Positions 1 to 4,996 of a stretch of DNA of 5,495 bases are shown piece after piece. The translations under genes and the position numbers were made by a program. The stretch lies in the NCBI RefSeq assembly GCF_015207245.1, contig NZ_JADEXF010000303.1, positions 1 through 5,495 on the forward strand. Reading direction: 5' to 3'. This DNA is from Nostoc cf. edaphicum LEGE 07299 (GTDB lineage: Bacteria; Cyanobacteriota; Cyanobacteriia; Cyanobacteriales; Nostocaceae). The notes below the pieces were generated by a model, which was not told the DNA's origin, made no database searches, and saw only the letters and a list, made by a program, of their open reading frames with translations. Position 1 is the stretch's first letter; each line of letters begins with the position of its first letter.

Positions 1-1257
1 TAATTCTCCAGCTTCTGCCCCCAATATCGAAGCTCCTAAAATTTCCCCATTGCGTAGCACAATTAATTTACACATCCCAGTGGTTTCATCCCGAAGTTGG
101 GCTGCTGCCACTGTTTTAAAATATTGTCGCAAAACTAAAATTTTATCCCGGCTAAATAGGCGTTTTGCCTGTGCCTCTGTCAAACCCACTTGCGCCAGCA
201 TCGGCACAGAAAATATTGCCCAAGGAATTGAGGAATAATTTACTCGTAATCTAGGGAAAAATAGTGCATTGTTCAGAGCAATTTTTGCTTCATAATTAGC
301 AACATTGGCAAAGTCGTAACCACCAATTACATCACCACAGGCGTAAATGCGGTGGTTAGTGGTTTGCAGTTTATCATTCACCACTAAGCTACGACGATGC
401 CATTTCACACCTACTGCTGCCAGATTTAGAGGTTCAAGATTTGGCTGTTGTCCAGTCGCCACCAGAATTTCATCAGTTTCAATTGCCTTATCTCCTGCTT
501 GAATCCACTTTTTATTTTCAATTAGCCTCACCTGAGTTACTGGTTTTTCGGTAAGGACGCGCACACCTTCTACTTCCAATTGCGCTTGAAGCAATGTGGC
601 TATCTCAGGGTCTAGATATGGAAGAACATAAGGATGCTTGACTACCAGCGTCACACTGCAACCAAACCTTGCTAAAGTTTGGGCAATTTCAACGCTTTGG
701 GGAATTCCACCGATAATTACCCAATTTTTGGGTAATGTCGTACCCTGGAAAGATTGCCAAATATTAGAAAGGGTTAGATAGCCAGTGGTTTGCAATCCTT
801 CAATCTCAGGAATTTCTGGACGCGAACCACTAGCCAGCAAATAAGTACGGGCACGTAGTAGGCGATTGTTTACGGCAAAAGCCAGTTCGGGCGAAGATTG
901 AAATTGACCACTGCCAACAATGACATCGACTCCCTGCGCGGCTAGAATGGCTGGGGAATGCTGTTCTTGGAGATTTGAAGCGACGGATTGAGCATACAGC
1001 ATCGCTTCTTGCCATGCCATAGATATATGGCATTCTTCTAAGGTATCAGTGTGTGTGGCATGAATACCAAAACCAGGCGCATCCTTCAACTTCTGTGCTA
1101 GTTTACCAATTTCGGTAAGAGCATGGTGATGAGTAAACCCGTAGTCTGCTTTGGGTTGGACTAGGGCAACTGTAGCACGTAGTTGGGTTGCAGCAAGTGC
1201 AGCATAGTATCCAGCAAGACTGCCACCAATAATTACAACATCGTAGTCAATTGTCAT
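1..1257 (-). CDS. FAD/NAD(P)-dependent oxidoreductase of the pyridine nucleotide-disulfide reductase fold, lacking the redox disulfide (3' end cut by window)
   Basis: A 419-codon open frame on the minus strand starts at ATG 1257 and is still open at base 1, so the C-terminal dimerisation domain is incomplete. Seen in the translation: an N-terminal FAD-binding stretch (VVIIGGSLAGYYAA, residues 7-20); a TYLLASGSRPEIP segment (138-150); a second nucleotide-binding stretch (WVIIGGIPQSVEIAQ, 179-193); ILVATGQQPN (264-273); the second FAD motif RIYACGDVIGG (303-313); and the start of a dimerisation domain (PWAIFSVPMLAQVGLTEAQA, 345-364; ILGAEAGEL, 411-419). This order matches mercuric reductase and dihydrolipoamide dehydrogenase-like proteins. 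The CxxxxC pair expected near residues 42-50 is absent: the region reads YGFTHHHALTEIGK, and the only cysteines are at 76, 200, 307 and 396. Both glycine loops are also degenerate (GGSLAG, GGIPQS). It probably still binds FAD, but disulfide or mercury reduction is unlikely. Its substrate is unknown. An in-frame stop at 1263-1261 excludes an earlier start. Confidence 0.9.
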   Translation of the reverse strand, partial: MTIDYDVVIIGGSLAGYYAALAATQLRATVALVQPKADYGFTHHHALTEIGKLAQKLKDAPGFGIHATHTDTLEECHISMAWQEAMLYAQSVASNLQEQHSPAILAAQGVDVIVGSGQFQSSPELAFAVNNRLLRARTYLLASGSRPEIPEIEGLQTTGYLTLSNIWQSFQGTTLPKNWVIIGGIPQSVEIAQTLARFGCSVTLVVKHPYVLPYLDPEIATLLQAQLEVEGVRVLTEKPVTQVRLIENKKWIQAGDKAIETDEILVATGQQPNLEPLNLAAVGVKWHRRSLVVNDKLQTTNHRIYACGDVIGGYDFANVANYEAKIALNNALFFPRLRVNYSSIPWAIFSVPMLAQVGLTEAQAKRLFSRDKILVLRQYFKTVAAAQLRDETTGMCKLIVLRNGEILGASILGAEAGEL

Positions 1258-1292
1258 TTGTCATTTGTCATTTGTCATTGGGCATTGGGTAT
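1251..1292. repeat. Tandem heptanucleotide array (TTGTCAT)n overlapping the oxidoreductase start codon
   Basis: Six consecutive 7-bp units are visible on the plus strand: four perfect TTGTCAT (1251-1278), then TGGGCAT and TGGGTAT. They resemble the short tandemly repeated repetitive (STRR) heptads known from Nostoc, Anabaena and Calothrix. Read on the minus strand, each perfect unit contains ATGACAA. The unit at 1257-1251 is the actual start of the oxidoreductase (codons 1-2). The spot where a ribosome-binding site should lie is therefore pure repeat, with no purine-rich SD sequence. Confidence 0.93.
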
Positions 1293-1425
1293 GGAGAAGA
1301 GACAAGGTAGACAAGGAAGAGGGGGGAGACAAGGGAGAGACTTGTCCCCTTGTCCCCTTGTCCCCTTGTCTCCCCCACTCCCCTGCTCCCCACTCTCCAC
1401 TCCCCACTCACTGCCCACTCAGCAC
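1293..1425. repeat. Low-complexity repeat block with GC-rich inverted repeat, between cobD and the oxidoreductase gene
   Basis: The block consists of three parts. First come AGACAAGG-type units (about 1298-1334). Next is a loop of three TTGTCCCC octamers (1342-1365). Last is a CCCCACTC/CCCACTC-rich tract that runs into the last codons of cobD (to about 1425). A perfect 14-bp inverted repeat, GGGGGAGACAAGGG at 1322-1335 and its complement at 1363-1376, encloses a 27-nt loop. Strand composition is strongly skewed (purine-rich left arm, pyrimidine-rich right part). No T-run follows the stem on the minus strand, so it is not a standard intrinsic terminator. It looks like a dispersed noncoding repeat typical of filamentous cyanobacteria and could pause polymerase or stabilise a 3' end. 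Confidence 0.85.
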
Positions 1426-2478
1426 TGAGTTTAGCGCTGTTAGTAAGCGTTGGTTATCGGACTCTTCACGTACAGCAACCCGGAAAAAGCGATCGCCTAG
1501 TTCTTTAAAACTAAGGCAATCGCGGATTAAAATCTGGTGATACTTGAGTAATTGTTGCTGTAACTCGGAAGTAGATTCTTGGGACTCAACCAGTAAAAAG
1601 TTAGCAGCACTTGCTTGGGGTTGCAATCCTGGGATTTCAGCTAAACCCTGAAACAGTTGGTTTCGTGCAGGTGGTAGCCATGCCCAGGTTTGCTGCTGAA
1701 ACTCCGTATCCTGTAGTGCTGCAATTGCCGCCGCTGCGGCTAGTGTGTTTACGGGCCAAGGATCTCGCCATAGCTGCCATTTAGCTAGACAGTCAGGATG
1801 TGCGATCGCATATCCCAATCGCAGTCCTGGGAGACTGTAAAATTTGGTCAGCGATCGCAATACTACTAAATTCGGATATTCCTGTACCACCGGAATCAGG
1901 CTTTGTTCCTCATTGGGCGGCACAAAATCCATAAATGCTTCATCCACCACAACCAAAGCAAATTGCTCCAGGTAGGGCAAAATAGACTCTCTCGAAAATA
2001 GTTTTCCGGTTGGGTTATGGGGGTTATTTAGCAAGAGTCCTTTGTCCATTGTCTTTTGTCCTTTGTCAACGACCAATGACCAATGACCAATGACCAATGA
2101 CAAAGGACACTCCAGCACTTTAGCGTTGTACGACTTCAGGGTTCGGTAGTAATCGCCAAAGGCTGGAGTGATTAAAATTGTCGCGGCTAATTGAGCTAAT
2201 TCCCTACCGATTAAAGTGAGTAATTCTGCGGAGCCGTTACCCGGCAGAATCCACTCAAACGGCACTTGATGGAAGTGACTGAGAGCTAGTCTCAGTTCAC
2301 TATAGTTTGGGTCTGGATAGTGCTTAAGATTACCAATTTGGGACTTAATAGCAGCGATCGCGCTGTTTGGAGGCCCCAATGGGCTGATGCTAGCAGAAAA
2401 ATCCAGAATAGCATCAGGGGGACAACCAGCCAGTGCTGCTGCCCAGGCTAAATTTCCCCCGTGTGCAGGTTGCCGCAT
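1408..2478 (-). CDS. cobD: L-threonine-O-3-phosphate decarboxylase CobD-like, PLP-dependent aminotransferase fold
   Basis: The 356-residue protein belongs to fold-type I PLP enzymes close to histidinol-phosphate aminotransferase. The start HGGNLAWAAALAGC (6-19) and ILDFSASISPLGPP (24-37) are typical of the CobD/CobC branch, which makes (R)-1-amino-2-propanol phosphate for the cobamide nucleotide loop in the cytosol. Visible active-site elements: NNPHNPTGK (151-159), D179 in VVVDEAF (contacts the PLP ring nitrogen), K212 in SLTKFYSLPGLRLGY (Schiff-base lysine), R220 (PLP phosphate), and FFRVAVR (331-337) with the likely carboxylate-binding arginine. Length is normal for the family, although residues about 125-147 are encoded by inserted repeat DNA and the last few residues come from another repeat. 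The start at 2478 fits the family N-terminus but lacks an SD sequence, since a T-run precedes it. The gene begins 26 nt after hanA. HisC is the alternative name, but the N-terminal signature favours CobD. Confidence 0.87.
   Translation of the reverse strand: MRQPAHGGNLAWAAALAGCPPDAILDFSASISPLGPPNSAIAAIKSQIGNLKHYPDPNYSELRLALSHFHQVPFEWILPGNGSAELLTLIGRELAQLAATILITPAFGDYYRTLKSYNAKVLECPLSLVIGHWSLVVDKGQKTMDKGLLLNNPHNPTGKLFSRESILPYLEQFALVVVDEAFMDFVPPNEEQSLIPVVQEYPNLVVLRSLTKFYSLPGLRLGYAIAHPDCLAKWQLWRDPWPVNTLAAAAAIAALQDTEFQQQTWAWLPPARNQLFQGLAEIPGLQPQASAANFLLVESQESTSELQQQLLKYHQILIRDCLSFKELGDRFFRVAVREESDNQRLLTALNSVLSGQ
1489..2361. repeat. Four HIP1 octamers (GCGATCGC) clustered in cobD
   Basis: Perfect GCGATCGC palindromes occur at 1489-1496, 1802-1809, 1851-1858 and 2354-2361. 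HIP1 is the highly iterated palindrome of many cyanobacterial genomes. All copies in this window fall within the 1071-bp cobD gene; I found none in the other genes or spacers. Confidence 0.9.
2041..2109. repeat. Heptad-repeat hairpin element inserted in frame within cobD
   Basis: An 11-bp perfect inverted repeat (TGTCCTTTGTC at 2057-2067, complement at 2099-2109) encloses four exact GACCAAT heptads (2071-2098). A further TTTGTCCATTGTC-like tract lies at 2041-2053. It belongs to the same repeat family as the array at 1251-1292. On the coding strand it encodes roughly residues 125-147 (SLVIGHWSLVVDKGQKTMDK), a segment with no family motif, lying just before the conserved NNPHNPTGK loop. The reading frame is maintained across the element. 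Confidence 0.88.
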
Positions 2479-2479
2479 T

Positions 2480-2505
2480 AAAAAAGGGTTCCCGAAGACA
2501 GAACC
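2480..2505 (-). terminator. Weak candidate intrinsic terminator between hanA and cobD
   Basis: On the minus strand, GGTTC (2505-2501) pairs with GAACC (2491-2487) around a 9-nt loop. One C and six Ts (2485-2480) follow. The stem is only 5 bp, so efficiency is doubtful. It starts at the hanA stop codon and its T-run abuts the cobD ATG. If real, it would limit read-through from the strongly expressed HU gene into cobD. Confidence 0.35.
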
Positions 2506-2789
2506 TATGCTTTTGGGGGTGCTACCTTTTCTCTAAACAGTTTTCCTGCGGAGAAGGCAGGAACCCTCGTCGCTGGAATTTCCATTTTTTCATTTGTTTT
2601 CGGGTTGCGACCTTCACGGGCTTTACGTTCCCGTGATTCAAATGAGCCAAATCCCACCAATGTCACCTTATCACCAGAGGAAACCGCTTCAATAATCGTT
2701 TCCAAAGCGGCAGTTAAGACTGCATCCGCTTGTTTCTTGGTAACACTAGCCTTTTCAGCTACGGCATCAACTAATTCACCTTTGTTCAT
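2505..2789 (-). CDS. hanA: Histone-like DNA-binding protein HU (Anabaena HanA type)
   Basis: The 94-residue protein begins MNKGELVDAVAEKASVTKKQ and ends REKVAPPKA, and I recognise it as the HU protein of Anabaena/Nostoc (hanA, also called hupB). Residues 1-45 form the helical dimerisation body. The HU signature GFGSFESRERKAREGRNPKT covers 46-65, and P63 in RNP is the DNA-intercalating arm-tip proline. The C-terminal helix FSAGKLFREKV follows. HU dimers bind and bend DNA without sequence specificity in the nucleoid; in Anabaena, hanA is known to be needed for heterocyst development. The start at 2789 is chosen because AGGAG lies 6 nt upstream and the family always begins MNK. An in-frame ATG at 2843 would add 18 atypical residues and overlaps the likely promoter. 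No truncation is seen. Confidence 0.97.
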   Translation of the reverse strand: MNKGELVDAVAEKASVTKKQADAVLTAALETIIEAVSSGDKVTLVGFGSFESRERKAREGRNPKTNEKMEIPATRVPAFSAGKLFREKVAPPKA

Positions 2790-2795
2790 GTCAAA

Positions 2796-2800
2796 CTCCT
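2796..2800 (-). promoter_or_regulatory. Ribosome-binding site of hanA
   Basis: AGGAG on the minus strand lies 6 nt before ATG 2789. It is the strongest SD sequence in the minus-strand gene set. It settles the hanA start in favour of 2789 over the in-frame ATG at 2843. Confidence 0.85.
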
Positions 2801-2820
2801 GAAGGTTTATTTGAGATTTC

Positions 2821-2850
2821 AGTACGGATGTAAAATAATACATTTATACT
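2821..2850. promoter_or_regulatory. Imperfect palindrome upstream of hanA, possible operator
   Basis: Two 12-bp arms (2821-2832 and 2839-2850) around a 6-bp AT-rich centre match at 9 of 12 positions, with outer AGTA..TACT and inner ATGTA..TACAT perfect. In RNA, two of the three mismatches become G-U pairs. The right arm overlaps the proposed -10 box of hanA. It could be a regulator-binding site or a leader hairpin. The GTA/TAC core has a 6-bp spacing, not the 8 bp of an NtcA site. Confidence 0.35.
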
Positions 2851-2870
2851 GAAATATTTGCTTGCGGAAA
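2843..2870 (-). promoter_or_regulatory. Candidate hanA promoter
   Basis: TATAAA (minus strand, 2848-2843) is a reasonable -10 box about 55 nt before the hanA start. Sixteen bp upstream lies TTTCCG (2870-2865), a poor -35 match. The region is AT-rich. This is a guess from motif spacing only. Confidence 0.28.
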
Positions 2871-3365
2871 TACAAAAATCATCCTTTGGGAGTATCTTTA
2901 CTCAAAACGGCTGTACATCCCATCGGCTCGACTTTTCAATGAATCATTCTAAGGTGTTGTAGCCTGATGTGGATAGATGAAACCATTAATTTATATAGAT
3001 TTCAGGATTTTTTGTAATTTTAGGGTACTTGTTTCCCTAAAAACCACCCCAAAAGTAGGAAAAAATACCTAGTAAATCCCGCAATTGCAAAGAAAACAGG
3101 GGGTTAGGAAGGTGGGAGATGGTCAACGTTTGTTGGCATTCATTACCGATGTTGAAGAGTTATTGCTGAGATTAACCAATTTTTATGGAAATTGAAGACT
3201 CAGATTCCCGATTTATCTAAAAAGTCGCAGATTTTGCTCACTTTTTATCTGATGTGGAAAATCCAATGCGAAATTTAAGCCCCTAGCAAGGTTCTTTAGT
3301 AGTGAAGAGGGAAAAATTAAAGCTTCTCCCCTATAAGGCTATCTATATGTTTCTTAACATTTGTG
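2871..3365. other. Intergenic region without a convincing gene
   Basis: This AT-rich stretch holds no open frame with a recognisable product. Two short open segments are visible: plus-frame codons 3076-3195 (including GQRLLAFITDVEELLLRLTN) and, shifted by one base, 3185-3286 (MEIEDSDSRFI, a TAA at 3218-3220, then KVADFAHFLSDVENPMRNLSP). Together they could be a decayed gene, but I cannot assign a family. A hairpin lies at 3018-3042. No tRNA or known riboswitch fold is apparent. Confidence 0.5.
3018..3042. repeat. 8-bp inverted repeat (hairpin) in intergenic DNA
   Basis: TTTTAGGG (3018-3025) and CCCTAAAA (3035-3042) are exact complements around a 9-nt loop. No T-run follows on either strand in the position expected for a terminator. 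Its role is unknown; it may be part of the decayed segment or the edge of an old element. Confidence 0.4.
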
Positions 3366-3440
3366 GGGCGATGCCTACGGCGGTAAACTACGCTGCGACA
3401 ACTTCTCCTCTGCAAGACGTTACGCGTAGCTTGCTTCCAC
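3366..3440. repeat. Dispersed Nostoc-type repeat (GATGCCTACGGCGGTAAAC and ACGCGTAGCTTGCTTCC modules)
   Basis: The first module, 3370-3393, is a 24-bp sequence beginning GATGCCT with core CGGCGGTAAAC. It recurs with only two mismatches at 4840-4863. The second module (about 3409-3439) contains GCAAG..CTTGC arms flanking ACGCGT and resembles a repeat I associate with Nostoc genomes. The GC content here is higher than in the flanking DNA. The open frames through this block on both strands are short and repeat-derived. Confidence 0.7.
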
Positions 3441-3546
3441 TTAGTATTATGACGAACGCAGGCACTCAACAAACCCTTGTAAGAATAAATGCTGAAAACC
3501 CCTGGGTATGTGGCTGTTGAATATCCGCGCATTCATGCCGAGTGAG

Positions 3547-4188
3547 TCAATCACTAGCAGAAATTTTTTGTTGCACCCAAGCCCGAAAAGCACGGGTAGT
3601 AGCAATTTCCCCATTCTTTTTAGCTTCTTGAATAAACCGAGGAATCTCCTTCACCGACACAGACGCAAAAGTAGGGCTGGTTTGAACTTCTGAATATTGT
3701 CCACCTGCAAGCGTGTAAACTCTCAACACACTGCCGTTATAACGCCAAAATTCGGGAACTCCCATTGCAGCATAAAGCCTCAGCTTGTCTATTGCAGACC
3801 TGGAATATTCAACTTCCAGCACCAGGTCAGGGGGCGGATCGGTGGCGAGGTCAATCTTTTCTTTATCTCGAACTAACGCTTCATTTTGAATGTAGTAGCT
3901 ACTATCTGGCTCGGCTCCCTTCTGTAAATCATCTCGCGTTAAAGTTAGCGAACCAGCGCGTCTAATTTCCCAGCCCAACTCTTCGCACAGGACAACAACA
4001 AAACCTTCAATTACACGGTTTGAGTTTTCGTGTGGCATTTGTGGGGTCATAATTTCTATCGTTCCATTGTCATAAGCAAATCGGGAATTACGTTCTGAAC
4101 CCATTTCAGCCAGCATGGTTTTAAATGTCTGCCAGCTGATGTTTTGCAGTAAAACCCTATTTTCTGCGGATGTTGTTATTGCTACCAT
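3547..4188 (-). CDS. Uma2 family (DUF820) putative endonuclease
   Basis: The 213-residue protein has the PD-(D/E)XK-like Uma2 layout: N-terminal helix WQTFKTMLAEMG (19-30), RFAYDNGTIEIMTP (36-49), acidic PD at 94-95 in AEPDSSYYIQNEA, the central strand PPDLVLEVEYSRSAIDKLRLYAAMGVPEFWRY (119-150) with D121, E125 and E127 plus K135, and a C-terminal SPTF..IPRFIQEAK segment. Length is normal for the family. Start ATG 4188 has GGAG 9 nt upstream. Uma2 genes exist in many copies in filamentous cyanobacteria; the nuclease activity is inferred from fold, and the biological role is not known. It is divergent from a second, dissimilar Uma2 gene. A 5-bp inverted repeat (3541-3545/3551-3555) straddles the stop codon without a T-run. 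Membership is confident, function is not. Confidence 0.9.
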   Translation of the reverse strand: MVAITTSAENRVLLQNISWQTFKTMLAEMGSERNSRFAYDNGTIEIMTPQMPHENSNRVIEGFVVVLCEELGWEIRRAGSLTLTRDDLQKGAEPDSSYYIQNEALVRDKEKIDLATDPPPDLVLEVEYSRSAIDKLRLYAAMGVPEFWRYNGSVLRVYTLAGGQYSEVQTSPTFASVSVKEIPRFIQEAKKNGEIATTRAFRAWVQQKISASD

Positions 4189-4299
4189 AGTTTAGTTCTC
4201 CGCAACAAACCTTTTCCAGTACTGTACCCCTTAATATTACTGTTAAGGCTGAACGTAAGAAAGCAATATGATCGAAACGACTACTAGGGGTAATAAATT
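4189..4299. promoter_or_regulatory. Divergent intergenic promoter region between two Uma2 genes
   Basis: These 111 bp must hold the promoters of both flanking genes. For the plus gene, TATGAT (4267-4272) could be a -10 box with TTAAGG (4243-4248) 18 bp upstream. For the minus gene, TAATAT in the 4233-4240 region is a possible -10. A 6-bp inverted repeat, CCTTAA (4229-4234) and TTAAGG (4243-4248), overlaps both proposals and could let one regulator control both genes. Ribosome sites are GGAG (4201-4198, minus) and AGGGG (4286-4290, plus). Confidence 0.4.
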
Positions 4300-4938
4300 A
4301 TGACTCAAGCCATACCAAAACTAGTAACCTTTGAAGATTTTGCAGCGTGGCGACCCCAAGGTGGAAGATATGAATTACATGATGGGGTGATTGTTGAAAT
4401 GGCACAACCAGTAGGAGACCATGAGGATATTATTGGTTTTCTAGCAAGAAAACTAATAGTAGAATTTGACCGATTAAATTTACCTTATACAATCCCCAAA
4501 GCTGCGCTAGTAAAACCAACTAATTCGGAATCTGCCTATTCACCAGATGTGCTATTACTGAATCGCCCTAATTTAATAAATGAACCGCTATGGAAAAAAG
4601 AATCAACTGTAAGCCTTGCAGCATCAATTCCCTTAGTAGTTGAGGTAGTTAGTACCAACTGGGATGATGACTACTACACAAAACAAGGTAAGTATGAGGG
4701 TATTGGAATTCCTGAATACTGGGTTGTAGATTATCTTGGTCTAGGCGCTAAAAAGTTCACTGGCAACCCAAAACAGCCTACTATATCTATTTATCAATTA
4801 ATCGATGGTGAATACCAAGTTACTCAATTTAGAGCCACTGATGCCTGCGGCGGTAAACAACGCATCGTGTCACCTACTTTCCCAGAATTGAATTTAACAG
4901 CCGAACAGATTTTTCAAACTGGAGGTCTACCAACGTAG
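4300..4938 (+). CDS. Uma2 family (DUF820) putative endonuclease, with repeat-derived insertion
   Basis: The 212-residue protein is a second Uma2 member of a different subtype from its divergent neighbour. It shows LVTFEDFAAWRPQGGRYELHDGVIVEM (8-34, the family's E..DG turn), YSPDVLLL (80-87) with the acidic D83, PLVVEVVSTNWDDDYYTKQGKYEGIGIPEYWVVDYLGLG (111-149) with E115 and a downstream lysine, and a C-terminal SPTFPELNLTAEQIF (191-205). PD-(D/E)XK nuclease fold is established for the family; the role in the cell is unknown. Start ATG 4300 has AGGGG 9 nt upstream. Residues 181-188 (DACGGKQR) are encoded by a dispersed repeat also present at 3370-3393. This places foreign repeat sequence near the C-terminus, outside the catalytic core. 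A 58-bp gap separates it from the toxin-antitoxin genes. Confidence 0.9.
   Translation: MTQAIPKLVTFEDFAAWRPQGGRYELHDGVIVEMAQPVGDHEDIIGFLARKLIVEFDRLNLPYTIPKAALVKPTNSESAYSPDVLLLNRPNLINEPLWKKESTVSLAASIPLVVEVVSTNWDDDYYTKQGKYEGIGIPEYWVVDYLGLGAKKFTGNPKQPTISIYQLIDGEYQVTQFRATDACGGKQRIVSPTFPELNLTAEQIFQTGGLPT
4840..4863. repeat. Dispersed repeat copy inside the Uma2 coding sequence
   Basis: This 24-bp stretch matches 3370-3393 at 22 of 24 positions, differing only at the 8th (G for A) and 20th (A for T) bases. It keeps the reading frame and encodes DACGGKQR, just before the conserved IVSPTFPELNLTAEQIF tail. Confidence 0.8.
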
Positions 4939-4996
4939 CCACAACCCTAGCTGCTGTTTTATACTACTAAATAATCTCAGTTAAAGAGGCCTAAAT

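Noticed and set aside
50..238. Plus-strand 62-codon frame
   Set aside because: It is antisense to the dimerisation-domain part of the oxidoreductase and has no recognisable features.
830..1033. Minus-strand 67-codon frame
   Set aside because: It lies in a different frame wholly inside the oxidoreductase gene and has no family features.
1251..1292. CRISPR array
   Set aside because: Units are 7 bp in direct contact without spacers, which is a simple tandem repeat.
1183..1540. Overlapping plus-strand open frames through the repeat block
   Set aside because: Their translations are repeat-encoded low complexity (PLVPLSP, QGRQGRGG) and antisense to cobD and the oxidoreductase.
2433..2802. Plus-strand frames antisense to hanA and the cobD start
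   Set aside because: They are shadows of the strongly coding minus-strand HU gene, with no ribosome sites.
2828..2843. NtcA binding site (GTA-N8-TAC) upstream of hanA
   Set aside because: The GTA and TAC halves are 6 bp apart, not 8.
2790..2843. N-terminally extended HU starting at ATG 2843
   Set aside because: The extra 18 residues do not fit HU, while ATG 2789 has AGGAG at ideal spacing and the family N-terminus MNK.
3018..3042. Intrinsic terminator
   Set aside because: The 8-bp stem lacks a following T-run on either strand, and no gene end lies nearby.
3302..3693. Short frames on both strands at 3302-3520, 3317-3532 and 3508-3693
   Set aside because: They run through the dispersed repeat block or antisense to Uma2; compositions are not protein-like and no motif is visible.
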